NCBI GenBank assembly: GCA_032718475.1
Contig: JAUCBJ010008839.1
Coordinates: 1-64,000, forward strand
Reading direction: 5' to 3'
Length of the DNA: 64,000 nt
Source: Nemertoderma westbladi
Taxonomy: Eukaryota; Xenacoelomorpha; Nemertodermatida; Nemertodermatidae
In this document: piece by piece, positions 33,365 to 47,104 of the stretch
Numbering within the stretch: position 1 is the first letter of the stretch
Layout of the letters: every line of letters starts with the position of its first letter
Notes under the pieces: model-generated
The model's input: the letters and a program-made list of their open reading frames with translations, nothing else
Database searches by the model: none
Told to the model about the DNA's origin: nothing
Position numbers and translations under genes: made by a program

Positions 33365-34804
33365 ATGCTATTAAGAGAAGCTATTGAATTAGTATTGATG
33401 TCTTTACAGCATTTATCTGCAGTCACGTGCATTGTAGAAAATTATAAAACGGAGATGATCACGAAAATATGCAAGAACAATCAATTAATATTAACGTTAA
33501 AAGTTTCCAATATTATTATCTCGCTAAATATAATGTCTATCCTTTTGTTTGTATTCGGTGCCGACCACCCGAATAAAACGCACTTCTCTTTGAACAAGGA
33601 CGAGGCCGGGAATAAATACCGGGCGAAGTTTAGCGAGCGCCCGTTCGCTGCGGGCGCAATGCGGTACGCGTTCACGGGAGTCTACAGCGGGGCTGGGATA
33701 CCGAAAAACGGAGAGCAATGTGTCGTTAAAGTCTACAAACAGCGCGCGAATAATAGAGACATTAGAAACTGTCTCCCGGACGTGGCGGCGAGTAGAACCG
33801 CTGCTTCGTACGCAGAACGGTTCATGGAAGTGTGCGGAACGCGGTTCCCAGCCCATTCAGTAGAGTTTGTGGTCCCGTTAATCGCGCAGATGGATAAAAT
33901 ATCGCGATTTGAAGTTCTCGGGACTATCCCGATCTACACAAACGATCTCGTATCCGCGATGGATTTCGTTACCATCGAGCCCTTTATCGGAGACCGTTAC
34001 CAAAGATTCAGCGACAACGGATGTTACGAAGCTCACGGTTGCGAGTTTCTAACGGCCTTCTCTCATTGGACGTTGGTGATAAGTGATAACGAGTGCCTTG
34101 TGTGCGACCTACAGGGAGTCCGTAAGGAGGGCAGATACGTGTTGACCGACCCCGCGATACATTCAGCTGAACAACGTTTTGGGTTAACCGACTTCGGTCT
34201 GGAAGGAATCGACCGTTACATGGAGTCCCACAGATGCAATGAGTTCTGTCGCGCGTTGGGTCTAAGTGAACGCTGTTCAGAACAATCAGTCGGTGAGGAA
34301 CTGCCATTCAGCGTGGAACAATCAGTCGGCGAGGAACTGTCAGTCAGTGTGAGACAATCAGTCGGCGAGGAACTGTCAGTCAGCGTGGAACAATCAGACG
34401 GTGAGGAACTGTCAGTCAGTGAGGAACTGTCAGTCAGCGTGGAACAATCAGACGGCGAGGAGCTGTCAGTTAGTGAGGAACTGTCAGTCAGCGTGGAACA
34501 ATCAGTCGGTGAAGAATTGTCAGTCATCTTCGAACAATCAATCGAATCAGTCGGTGAGGAACAATCAGTAAGTTCCAATCCCCATGTCAGCAACTACGCC
34601 AATAAATACGTTGAATCCCAAACGAAACTAATTGGTAATATTGATCAGAAACGTAAGACTAATAATAATTACGCAGATCTATTCGTTAAAACTCAAACAA
34701 AACCAAAAGTCAAACGTCACCACAAACTTAAAACGTTAAAAACATTATCCAAGGTGTTACAACATGTATTGGCTGTATATGATGCGATAGGAGCCATCGT
34801 ATAA
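33365..34804 (+). CDS. Alpha-protein kinase (atypical kinase), 479 aa
   Basis: Atypical Ser/Thr kinase of the alpha-kinase family (myosin heavy chain kinase / eEF2K-like). Visible landmarks: PFAAGAMRYAFTG (94-106), catalytic lysine K122 in VVKVYK, VTIEPFIGDRYQRFSDNG (202-219), AFSHW with H234, VCDLQG (246-251), TDPAIHS with H266, FGLTDFGLEGIDRYM and CNEFC with C291 and C295. H234, H266, C291 and C295 match the family's zinc site, so the domain looks intact and active. After residue 305 comes an acidic tail of 12-18-residue repeats (EQSVGEELSVS) to about 402, then a basic C-terminus. The first 56 residues are not kinase-like; Met57 (33533) is an alternative start. Single exon, no stop or frameshift, with no eEF2K-type C-terminal repeats, so it is not an eEF2K orthologue; substrate unknown. 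Confidence 0.9.
   Translation: MLLREAIELVLMSLQHLSAVTCIVENYKTEMITKICKNNQLILTLKVSNIIISLNIMSILLFVFGADHPNKTHFSLNKDEAGNKYRAKFSERPFAAGAMRYAFTGVYSGAGIPKNGEQCVVKVYKQRANNRDIRNCLPDVAASRTAASYAERFMEVCGTRFPAHSVEFVVPLIAQMDKISRFEVLGTIPIYTNDLVSAMDFVTIEPFIGDRYQRFSDNGCYEAHGCEFLTAFSHWTLVISDNECLVCDLQGVRKEGRYVLTDPAIHSAEQRFGLTDFGLEGIDRYMESHRCNEFCRALGLSERCSEQSVGEELPFSVEQSVGEELSVSVRQSVGEELSVSVEQSDGEELSVSEELSVSVEQSDGEELSVSEELSVSVEQSVGEELSVIFEQSIESVGEEQSVSSNPHVSNYANKYVESQTKLIGNIDQKRKTNNNYADLFVKTQTKPKVKRHHKLKTLKTLSKVLQHVLAVYDAIGAIV
34281..34572 (+). repeat. Coding repeat in the alpha-kinase tail
   Basis: Units of 36 bp (EQSVGEELSVSV) and 54 bp (EQSDGEELSVSEELSVSV) alternate in frame, about seven units. All length differences are multiples of 3, so unlike the FKBP6-like array this one has kept its frame. 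Confidence 0.8.
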
Positions 34805-35416
34805 ACTCATATATTATTTCCAACAATAACATCCCGTGCAATAATTCATCACGATTTTCTTTTTACGGAAATTTATCCAAAATTAACAGATTAGAATAGT
34901 TTCTAATTAATAAACAAAGATATTATTTTTCATTTTTTCATAAAGAAATATAAAACCCTGGCAGATTCATATGGAAAAATTTCCTTTAAAAATAGTTAAT
35001 CAAATTGTTCAAAGTATTAATATCTGTATGTATTGTAAATATATTTTATATGTTTTTATATGAAATATTACCGGTACTCAATGGTAATATCTAATATCCT
35101 TATACATCCTATGCAGTATTATAGGATAATAGACTAGCATAATAAACTTCAGGGATATTCATTATTTTCTAGTTACCAAGTAGGATTTTGTTATTGTTGT
35201 TTTTGTTACTCAAATTGAAGGCTATTCTGTTCTAATGTATGCTGTATTTATATGAATAATAATTGTGGAATGCTGTTTATTTATTTACAAAAAATAAAAT
35301 AATTTATTTTAATTAATGTAATAAATAATTAGGTAATCGAAATCAGAAAGATATTCAATTTCACTCTGCTTACAATGGGCCTCACCTCATACTTACATTT
35401 AATTTAAACAACCGGT
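34805..35416. other. 3' region of the alpha-kinase gene, AT-rich
   Basis: An AATAAA polyadenylation signal for the kinase gene lies at 34909-34914, about 105 bp after the stop. The rest is AT-rich without other features, up to the convergent gene ending at 35417. Confidence 0.5.
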
Positions 35417-36884
35417 TCAATACATAACAATAACATTAATAACATAATGCGCGATTTGAAGACGTAACCATATCTCTATCGTGTAACTCAAATGAATACC
35501 ATCAACATAGAAGGACATAAGTCTTCTTGATTCAGCGCTGTGAGGATTGTTGGAAGTTGCAGTAAAATTTTGTGAAGGTGGATTTCCATAACTATTGTGA
35601 CCCATCTCCATGTAATGTATGTCTGTAGTGAAGTTTCCGTTCTTGTGCCTCTGTTTCATGTAGGCATTATCTTGTGAAAGAGGTGTATGTGTTTGGTTTA
35701 GCTTTCCATATGATGAATTGCTTGAGGGATAATTGCGGATTATCCTTTCACTGTGAGCAACATTCCTTTTCATTTGAGGTTGGATATTTTCCTCGCTTAG
35801 TGGAGAAAAATAGTTGTTGGTATGAACAGGTGGAATGACTGTAGGTTGCCTATTCAAAGGGATATAGTTGCCTCGACGTCTCTGGGGGGGATATCGATGT
35901 GGTGAAACAGCTTCACCTTGGATTTTATCTACAGTTGTATCATGTGGAAAGTTGTTAATTGAGTTGCAGTTGGTATTTACTGGCTGTAATCTTATATTCT
36001 GTATGCTAATACTCTGAATATTTCTTTCAACAGTTAGTTCGCCTTCTACAGAGTTAATATTATTAGCTAACTTGTTTTTGTGAAAAGGAGGGCCGCTACA
36101 GCTTTGGGAGATATCCATTTGTGCTGACTTTGTTGTCTTTTCTTTCGCATTATTCAACTGTTTCAGTCGGATTTCTAAAACCATCCTGGAGTGACGTTCT
36201 TCATTCACTTCATCAGTTAGCTGCTTTACCCTCTCAGTCAAAGAATCATTCTGATTGTTCAACACACAGAGCTTCGATTGTACATTAGCAATGGCAGCTA
36301 GCATTTCCTTTCTTAACTGCTCCACGGCTGGATTTTCTTCCTCAGCAGTCTTTTCTTTTTCTTTGTCTCTTGCTAGCCTTTTACGACACACTGTAGTGAA
36401 GTGTTTATCAAGTACAGACCTCTGAAGTTCATAGATGTCAACTACCATTTCATGAGATGATTGTCTAGTACGCAATTGTAAAGCCATACTTTGACAGGGA
36501 GACATTAAGCTCTTAACTTCATGGTACAGCATATCACGCTGTACAACCCTTACATCGTTAACTTTTTCTTCTAAGGCCTTTAGTGCCTCTTTCCGCGGTA
36601 CTTTCGAAATGGATTTCAGAATGTGTGCACCTGGTATGAGTGAATTGTTACCAACGTCAGTATTTTCAGCTCTATTGGTGATCCTGATGCTTCAAGGCAG
36701 TACCGGTAACAACAATATCGTCGATATCACATATTTTAATGTTTTCCAAACAGTGCTTTAACCAATTCCTCAGGTTACTTCTGGCTGTATCACCAAACTG
36801 GATGCGTTTGTAATTAGATGCTAAGAAATGGGCATATAAGCAGAGATATGCGCCGCAGTCGGTGCCATTTTGCTGGCTAGGAAA
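35417..36884 (-). CDS. Ulp1/C48-type cysteine protease C-terminal exon plus coiled-coil region
   Basis: On the minus strand, after a C-run polypyrimidine tract (36896-36916) and an AG at 36885-36886, the frame reads FPSQQNGTDCGAYLCLYAHFLAS: the Gln and catalytic Cys motif of Ulp1/SENP proteases. It ends at 36672 with TGTALKHQDHQ. An adjoining frame, open from before 36660 to 35417, continues with a coiled coil (QLRKEMLAAIANVQSKL..VKQLTDEVNEERHSRMVLEIR) and an Asn/Pro/His-rich region; its first Met is at 36532. The two frames differ by one register near 36690, so either a small intron or a single-base indel lies there. The protease's His-containing part is at 38937-39157. Such fused Ulp1 proteins often belong to DNA transposons, but a host gene is possible. 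Confidence 0.6.
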
Positions 36885-36895
36885 CTGCCGCTTAA

Positions 36896-36916
36896 GGGGG
36901 GGGGGGGGGGGGGGGG
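36896..36916. repeat. (G)21 homopolymer
   Basis: 21 consecutive G on the plus strand. As C-tract on the minus strand it sits just before the putative acceptor of the protease exon. Confidence 0.9.
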
Positions 36917-38932
<2,016 letters not shown>

Positions 38933-38936
38933 GTTA

Positions 38937-39157
38937 GAATCTACTGTCCATTCTTTGTTTTTATCGTTCTTTGAACTCCTGATGAGGTTGAGGAGATAAC
39001 ATAGTGACTCCACGATTGGAGGTTCTTTAGGTGTGGAGCGATATGTTGTCGATAGACTGCATAGAGTATAAACCTTTCTTTCTGGAATGTTAGCCACGTG
39101 CAGCACAAAGTGCGTACCGTCACAATCGGGAAATATAACATAACACATGGACTCCAC
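38937..39157 (-). CDS. Ulp1/C48-type protease, upstream exon (His-box half)
   Basis: The minus-strand frame VESMCYVIFPDCDGTHFVLHVANIPERKVYTLCSL matches the Ulp1 pattern in which a His-Trp/Phe strand is followed by an x-x-DS-L strand. The His is present (THFVL), but the position of the catalytic Asp reads Cys (TLCSL). It continues through KEPPIVESLCYLLNLI to NKEWTVDSNF, where the family expects the loop leading to the Q..DCG motif found at about 36870. The likely acceptor is TTTGTGAG before 39157; the donor lies near 38935, at the edge of the (GTTA)n tract. The intervening 2 kb would be an intron. Upstream exons were not found; the frame also reads without a stop into the 50-bp array, which I regard as fortuitous. 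Confidence 0.6.
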
Positions 39158-39199
39158 CTCACAAACAGCAGTGACATAACGAATAATAACGATCCATAA

Positions 39200-41012
39200 C
39201 GAGTTGCAGATCGGATAGGGTTGGGGTCCATGGTGCCGAGGTTGGGGGCCGTGTTGCAGATCGGATAGGGTTGGGGTCCATGGTGCCGAGGATGGAGGCC
39301 GTGTTGCAGATCGGATAGGGTTGGGGTCCATGGTACCGAGGATGGAGGCCGTGTTGCAGATCGGATAGGGTTGTTGGGTCCATGGTTCCGAGGATGGAGG
39401 CCGTGTTGCAGATCGGATAGGGTTGGGTCCATGGTGCCGAGGATGGAGGCCGTGTTGCAGATCGGATAGGGTTGGGGTCCATGGTACTGAGGATGGAGGC
39501 CGTGTTGCAGATCGGATAGGGTTGGGGTTCATGGTGCCGAGGATGGAGGCCGTGTTGCAGATCGGATAGGGTTGTTGGGTCCATGGTTCCGAGGATGGAG
39601 GCCGTGTTGCAGATCGGATAGGGTTGTGGTCCATGGTGCCGAGGATGGAGGCCGTGTTGCAGATCGGATAGGGTTGTGGTCCATGGTGCCGAGGATGGAG
39701 GCCGTGTTGCAGATCGGATAGGGTTGTGGTCCATGGTGCCGAGGATGGAGGCCGTCTTGGTGATTGGATAGGGTTGGGGTCCATGGTGCCAAGGATGGAG
39801 GCCGTGTTGCAGATCGGATAGGGTTGTTGGGTCCATGGTTCCGAGGATGGAGGCCGTGTTGCAGATCGGATAGGGTTGTGGTCCATGGTGCCAAGGATGG
39901 AGGCCGTGTTGCAGATCGGATAGGGTTGTTGGGTCCATGGTTCCGAGGATGGAGGCCGTGTTGCAGATCGGATAGGGTTGTGGTCCATGGTGCCGAGGAT
40001 GGAGGCCGTGTTGCAGATCGGATAGGGTTGTGGTCCATGGTGCCAAGGATGGAGGCCGTGTTGCAGATCGGATAGGGTTGTTGGGTCCATGGTTCCGAGG
40101 ATGGAGGCCGTGTTGCAGATCGGATAGGGTTGTGGTCCATGGTGCCAAGGATGGAGGCCGTGTTCCAGATCGGATAGGGTTGGGGTCCATGGTGCCGAGG
40201 ATGGAGGCCGTGTTGCCGATCGGATAGGGTTGTGGTCCATGGTGCCAAGGATGGAGGCCGTGTTGCAGATCGGATAGGGTTGGGGTCCATGGTGCCGAGG
40301 ATGGAGGCCGTGTTGCAGATCGGATAGTGTTGGGGTCCATTGTGCCGAGGATGGAGTCCGTGTAGCCGATCGGATAGGGTTGGGGTCCATGGTGCCGAGG
40401 ATGGAGGCCGTGTTGCAGATCGGATAGTGTTGGGGTCCATTGTGACGAGGATGGAGACCGTGTAGCCGATCGGATCGGGTTGGGGTCCATGGTGCCGAGG
40501 ATGGAGGCCGTGTTACAGATCGGATAGGGTTGGGGTCCATGGTGCCGAGGATGGAGGCCGTGTTGCAGATCGGATAGTGTTGGGGTCCATTGTGCCGAGG
40601 ATGGAGTCCGTGTAGCCGATCGGATAGGGTTGGGGTCCATGGTGCCGAGGATGGAGGCCGTGTTGCAGATCGGATAGTGTTGGGGTCCATTGTGACGAGG
40701 ATGGAGACCGTGTAGCCGATCGGATCGGGTTGGGGTCCATGGTGCCGAGGATGGAGGCCGTGTTACAGATCGGATAGGGTTGGGGTCCATGGTGCCGAGG
40801 ATGGAGGCCGTGTTGCAGATCGGATAGGGTTGGGGTCCATGGTGCCGAGGATGGAGGCCGTGTAGCCGATCGGATAGGGTTGGGGTCCATGGTGCCGAGG
40901 ATGGAGGCCGTGTTGCAGATCGGATAGGGTTGGGGTCCATGGTGCCGAGGATGGAGGCCGTGTTGCCGATCGGATAGGGTTGCGGTCCATGTACCGAGGA
41001 TGGAGGCCGTGG
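39200..41012. repeat. 50-bp minisatellite (about 36 copies)
   Basis: The unit is GTGTTGCAGATCGGATAGGG then TTGGGGTCCATGGTGCCGAG then GATGGAGGCC (50 bp), with 49-bp (TTGTGGTCC) and 52-bp (TTGTTGGGTCC) variants. A 250-bp block at about 40270-40510 recurs at 40510-40750. The minus consensus lacks stops in all phases, which yields several overlapping frames of up to about 590 codons that I do not take as genes. Confidence 0.95.
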
Positions 41013-42419
41013 ATATTACTTTCACGAACGCTGAGAACCTTTTAAACCTCGAGATACTGGTAGTAATGATACTGCAGATTATTGTGGATGATCGCGAACC
41101 GCGATGTGTTTAGCAGTTTTCAGAGGGGCCCAACAATGCATCATAGGGATGTGTGACCATCCATATATACCGGTATGGAAGCGTAAGGGTGTATGCACAG
41201 TATGTAGGCGTACGGTTCCAATACATCGTATTGAAACATTTCATTAAAACGTAAAACAGCAATTAGTGTTTCTACTAAATGTTCATGCGAAATTAAATGG
41301 TTTCCAAAAACTTTGGCGTGGTTCTAATTTGACACGTGCACGTTAAGCACAATATTAACGGGTTTTATAGAAGGCCTCCTCAGACTAACAGCAGGCTTCA
41401 GTCGACGCCCATACCCGCTACCTATTCCAATCGAATTACGTCAACTTTGATGACATTGACGCGCCGAGACACAATAATTAGCGCCATTTATAGGCATTCT
41501 TGACTTCTTGGTAGCTGTTATAAAGTAGCGTTAACAACTATCTACATTGAATATATAGTAATGGAGATATATGAGTATCTTTTAGAGAACCTGTATATGA
41601 GAAATGGATAATATTGAAATATTAAAACCGTTACTGCGACTGCGTCATATTTTTATTGTAATTTTCGTTGCAAGAATTCAGCAATGGGTTCGAACTGGTG
41701 AGTGGTGACCCCCAAGATGGAATTCTGGCGCTGCGCTGGCGCCTCACAATGGCGACAGGAAATGACAGTTTGGCGGCCATGAAGACGTAAAGTGCGGACA
41801 TTCAAGATATCAGGTAATACTTTCAGGACTACCTTTTATATGATTCGAAATATGATTCGAAATAATATTCATTTCCGCATTTGCTTAGCTGTGCCCAACG
41901 ATAACTTCATTAATATGAAATCACTCATTCATCCAAAATACCATTCATGTTTTTATGGCATCAGTAATTTAATGCGGAACACCGCGCAAAAAAGGATAAG
42001 ACAATAAAAAGTAGTCAATAAAGTATGATTTAGGCCTACATGAGTTACCTTAGTTTAATGAGTTCGGGACTAAGGCAATGTATTTCGCAATCAAGATTCA
42101 CGAAATTGTTGTCGACGAGTTATTTGAGAAGATAAAAACTTACATCTGAATCTTTAATAACTCTTGAAAGTTTATGAATAATCACCACTGGGTGTAAACA
42201 TCTAATAAAATACTGTAGGTACAACAAAGTGCTAGAATTTTTTGAGCTTGTCTCGAAACTAAACTCTTGGTAGATAGGCCTACAAGTGCTGCAGTTAAAC
42301 AAAGGGTTGGTTTTACATAAGATATTACTTGTATTATACGCAGCTAGTTTTTCAATTAGACCGTACATTTTTATTTCCAACATTTAAAATAAATAAACGC
42401 CACTAATTGAATGATTTCA
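41013..42419. other. Non-coding sequence
   Basis: No exon, RNA or repeat could be supported. Confidence 0.35.
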
Positions 42420-43560
42420 CACCAAAAAAAATTATTTAGCACCAAATATATCTTTTTGTAGCACCAATTTACATCCCCCAATTTTGAATATCTCTCTCAC
42501 CAAAAACAATTAGTCATCCCCCAAAAACAATTAGTCATCCCCCAAAAACAATTAGTCATCCCCCAAAAACAATTATTCTTTCCTCCCCCAAAAACAATTA
42601 TTCATCACCCCAAAAACAATTATTCAATCTCCCTAAAATAATTATTTGTCAACCAAAAATAATTCTTCCAGCACCAAATATTTTATGGAAAATTTAATTA
42701 TACAAATATTTTCAATATTTATTTCCATAAATCAAACAAAATGTTTGATCATATTCCTACCAATGATTCTCGGGTGAGTACAAAACACAGACCCAATTAT
42801 GAAGACCTGCATAATCTTGTAACATGTTAACTTTTGTTTATTATTTTGGTTCCCCCAACACGCCTCTGTAACCTGCTTCTTTACAAACCTGCTCCTTTAA
42901 ATGGCAATGGGACCTAAACGCTCTTTGGGACCTAACGTTCTTGGGTCCCAATGCGAGATTAGGACATGTACAGAAACAGAACGGCAGTATCCCAACCAAG
43001 TCTTGGTTGGGTCTTTGTTTTGTACTCACCCGACGATCGAAAATATGAATTTATTTTGGGGGGAAATTTATTTATTTTAGGGGAAAATGTATTTATTTTG
43101 GGGGAAAATGTATTTATTTTGGGAAAATTTTTATTTATTTTGGGAAAATTTGTTTTTATTTTGGGAAAATTTGTATTTAATTTGGGATAATTGTATTTAT
43201 TTTGGGAAACTTTGTATTTATTTTGGGAAAATTTGTATTTATTTTGGGAAAATTTGTATTTATTTTGGGAAACTTTGTATTTATTTTGGGAAAATTTGTA
43301 TTTATTTTGGGAAAATTTGTATTTATTTTGGGAAAATTTGTATTTATTTTGGGGGTTTTGTCATTTATTATTTTGGTGTGAATAATTGGTTTTGGGGAGC
43401 ATTTATTTATTTTGGTGTTGTATAATTGTTCTTGATGTTTGAATAATTTTATTTGGGGTGACTTTATTTTATTTGGTGTTGAATAATTTTTTTGGGATCA
43501 CATTATTTAAATTGGTATAATATAATTTTTTGGTGAAATTTTCATCGATTTTGGTATGAC
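42420..43560. mobile_element. Composite fold-back structure around copy 2 of the fold-back family
   Basis: The left arm (42420-42680) repeats CCCCCAAAAACAATTAGTCAT (21 bp) and looser CACCAAA..AATTATT phrases. The right arm (43040-43560) repeats TTTATTTTGGGAAAATTTGTA (21 bp), then phrases of the type TTGGTG..AATAATT that are reverse complements of the left arm's outer phrases. The fold-back element 42771-43032 sits between them. Together they could fold into a hairpin over 1 kb long. Confidence 0.65.
42771..43032. mobile_element. Fold-back/MITE element, copy 2
   Basis: It starts CGGGTGAGTACAAAAC and ends GTTTTGTACTCACCCG, a perfect 16-bp terminal inverted repeat. Inside are the family core motifs (TTTATTATTTTGGTT, CGCCTCTGTAACCTGCT, AAATGGCAATGGGACCTAA). 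It is shorter than copies 1 and 3 (262 bp) because most of the right arm is missing. No coding capacity. Confidence 0.82.
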
Positions 43561-43578
43561 TTTAATTGGTAGCCATAA

Positions 43579-43641
43579 ATAAATGACAAATTTCTTAGAT
43601 TGTTGCGTTGAACGCAACAATCTAAGAAATTTGTTATTTAT
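43579..43641. repeat. Near-perfect palindrome, about 31-bp arms
   Basis: 43587-43609 and 43611-43633 are exact reverse complements (23 bp, 1-base spacer). Pairing extends to 43579 and 43641 with a single mismatch. It lies just outside the right arm of the composite fold-back structure. Confidence 0.9.
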
Positions 43642-45979
43642 ATTTCAGAAATCCCTGGATTTTACGAAGAGAGTTGAACCATTTATTTAATTTCCTTAAA
43701 CTAACGCAATATATTTAATAAAGTTGATGAAGCAAAAAGCAATCTGTGAAGTGGGCTCAGAAAATCCCAACCAGGTGCAAGCTTTTCTAATCTTTGCAGT
43801 TTAGATCAATTTTGGTGATTGTTGGTAACTGATATAGGCCTGCAGTACGTGATACCCCCCCACACATGGTGCTGCTGTCAACAGGGAGAGTATATCATCC
43901 TTTATAATCCCACTTCAGCCACCCATCTAATGAGCTTCCATGAGTTAGTTACATTGTCTTCCCTCCTTTTTTGATAGGCTACTTCATGTTATTAAGAATT
44001 TCAAAGGTAAGTTTCCATTGGCCAATCTTGTTTAATTAATTATCCAATGAAATTCTAAATACCATTGCATTATTGGCAGCAAGTGAATATCATATAAACA
44101 TTTTGGAAAGCACAGAACAACGTAGTATTTTTGGATTTTCCTTGTAAAGTTGTTTTACTACACTAAATTATATTAATTATTATTAATTTGGTTACAGAAA
44201 CCGAAACGAACTATGTATTACTTCGGGGTCAGGCACATAGCAGCTCTACTAATGTGAAGTTTAGTACATTCGAAACCCTTTGTTAATTATTAACTGTCCA
44301 TTAAACTATTGTAACAGACCTAATTGCCGCTCCCCTAATTTTGTTTTGTGTTTAGTTTGGGTAGGCCTGTTCCGTATGGTATAGTCGTGAGAGTAAAAGC
44401 ATACCAGCCCGTTTCCAGTACCACTCAGCCACACAGGTGCTACAAGGACTCATTTAGCTAATTGTATGACTGTTATGAGGTCCTGCATTAAGTGGCAATA
44501 GCATGAATTCTATTACAATTTGGAAAACTTCGATTATTTTATTTCCTCCCTCTGGCTCTAACGCAAACACCCTATCCCATCGCAACTCCTCTTATCGCCT
44601 TCCTCCTAATCAATATGACCTGCGTCGATTGAGACGGATTATTTTACCGATGGCCAATTGAGAAGGTTGACGTTTTAATCGAAAAGCACTTGGCTTTTAA
44701 AACTGACAAATTAAGTGTAATACAAATAAATTTTTCAAATAGGGTTGGGGTGTGAATATCGTTTGGTTAAAAACTATTGGATGAATCGATTTGAGGGGTG
44801 CAAATGTGCCGCGTTATAAAATCTATTCTCATTGGCTGACTCAGATTCGGTCATTTAGCCTGAATCCGCTGAGACAGGCCCACCGGTGGTACATTACGAT
44901 TACAGGGCGCAGATATAATGTATGTATGATACCGGTACATCCTAACGCGAAGTACTGTATAAAAAAACTAAAACCATACAAATATTTGGCCTCAAACCTT
45001 CTCCACGCCACATTTTAACAACATACAGTACCTTAATAATAAAATTACTTTGACCAATTATTTAAAGCAAAAATAAAATGTGACGTGAAGACTTTTCACG
45101 TCACATTTTCGCGTCAAAATTAAAATGTTGTGAAATCGCTGTCAACTTCACATCAAATTTACAACTATTTCACAACACATTTATAGCCCATAGAAGTCAA
45201 TGTTAGAAAAGTTTGTCTTGTTGTCACCGATATGGGCCATCGTAAACCTTGAAATCGTCTCGCTATTGCGTGGCTCGCCCATCCAGGCAGTTAGTTAAAT
45301 TATTTACAATAATAATTAAATGTGATACTAGTTTCAATTATCTCATTTGGCCTTGAAGGCTGATAGTTTTCCTAAATTGCGATAAAAGATTAACCGGTAA
45401 AAGAACACTCATCAATAATTACTGGTGGTTAATATTTCCCTATTATATGATCACCCTCTGACCTTGCACCATGATGAATCCCAGAACCTGCACCATGGAT
45501 GCAAATTACCACTCCCTAATAGTTTATGCACCGCAGTTGTAGTAGCAGAATCCCGAATAGCTAAAATATAAAAAAAATCTATGAAAAAAAAAAGGAAAAA
45601 TTATGATCAGAATTGGTGCGTGGTAAACCCTCTATCTGTAGTCTTAGTTGTTATGCGAGCTGCGATATATTTTAACAGTTAATATATTACGTAATATCTA
45701 CCAGATTACGTTTTATAAGTGAAGCTACTGTACTACAGTAGTTGTTTTATAGGCACATGTTTGTTTAAATGCTATTCTATTGTTGCAGGTTACATTTTAC
45801 ATACAACATTCCATACATTTGCCATTTTAGAATTATGTAGTTATAGATTATCCTACACACACACGTTGTCGGTTATTAGTTTTGCGACATTCAAAAGAAT
45901 ATACTCCCAGCAGCTTCCCGAAACCACTAATAACTTATTAATTATATTTCATGGACTTTGATACCTGTACGAAGTAACA
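43642..45979. other. Non-coding region upstream of the astacin gene
   Basis: No coding exon recognised. It holds a 15-bp perfect palindrome at 45075-45109. The segment 45733-45830 is partly repeated at 47417-47500 (TTGTTTTATAGGCACATGTT, then GCAGGTTACAT). Confidence 0.4.
45075..45109. repeat. Short perfect palindrome
   Basis: AAAATGTGACGTGAA and its exact complement TTCACGTCACATTTT flank a 5-base loop. The arm contains a TGACGT, a CRE-like half-site; no function is implied by position alone. Confidence 0.8.
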
Positions 45980-46045
45980 ATGGTACAATTATTACAATTG
46001 CTCTGCGTTGTAGTCAGTGTGTTTGATATTAGCTATGGGAGACAG
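45980..46045 (+). CDS. Astacin-family metalloprotease, exon 1 (signal peptide)
   Basis: ATG at 45980 encodes 22 residues, MVQLLQLLCVVVSVFDISYG + RQ, a typical hydrophobic secretion signal. It ends at GACAG|GTAAGC, a consensus donor at 46046. The exon ends in phase 0, as do all later exons assigned to this gene. Linkage to the downstream exons is inferred from matching phase, strand and content. Confidence 0.62.
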
Positions 46046-47104
46046 GTAAGCAAAGTGTTTTTTACATTATTTTGTACAATAATATGCAGTGGTGGTGGAA
46101 AGTGGTGTACCCATAGATTACATGCATCATCACAATCTGTTTCTCGGTTTCAATCGGTGTTCAATCGGTTTCAGTTCATAAGAGTAACTGTATTATAGAA
46201 CCTTATTGTGGATGTAAGGCGTCGCCCGCAGCTGGTTAGGTTCCTATAACCATATGGATATGAACCTGTTGAAAAATTAACGCTGGGACCTGGTTTCTTA
46301 ATAGGCCTATATAAGGTTAATGAAATATAATGTTTACTATCCTTTTTTTATAGATAATATCAATTCAGTTTTTCCATTTTTTTGAACCGTATCGATCCTT
46401 TTTGTAATTTTTTTGAACTACAGCCTATTCTTTTTTTCTTTTGAAAATATAAATTCCATTTTTTGGCTGGGAGGGCTGGCTGGAGATATCCTATGTATGG
46501 TGATGATGATGAGCTGATAGTTGGTAGTTGATTTCTCTGTAGCCGCCAAACTGCAGCTTATTAACCAATCAAAATAAAGACATTAAAGGGGGCAGATTAT
46601 TGATGTTGCGGATGCGGCCTACAACAATTTTAGTTTTTATCACGGAATTGTATAATGTCTTACAGTTGGCTACTTGTCGTGACCATATAACCTATTAACA
46701 TCTCGCGGAAATTATTCCATTAAGTTACCTATACACTCTACACATACAATCTAACAGCCTAATATACCGAACCGTTTACCAGTAACTGTAAACACTAACT
46801 TTTAACACTGTCGTAAATTTTCAAAACTTTTAAACTTTTTTTTAAAACTTTTTCCTTGATTATATATCGATTCAAAACTTAAGCCGTAAACATTATGAGA
46901 AAATACCATAATACAGTAACTTATCCTACTTTATTATCTTGTGCTTACATGGAATGCTATATATTTATAGATCTCTATTTAGCATTCCATGGCTTAGAGT
47001 ATTTTTTCAGAACTATATATTTTTATATAATATTCTATTATATATATTCTATATTTAATTTTATATATTCTATATTTATTTTTATATATTTTTATTAATT
47101 TCAG
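46046..47104 (+). other. Intron 1 of the astacin-like gene
   Basis: AT-rich; no other feature. The 3' end is T/A-rich followed by TTTATTAATTTCAG at 47104, a good acceptor. Confidence 0.5.

Noticed and set aside
43087-43425. Plus-strand frame with YLFWENL repeats, 112 codons
   Set aside because: It is the 21-bp GT-rich repeat of the fold-back arm, whose length is a multiple of 3; no other coding evidence.
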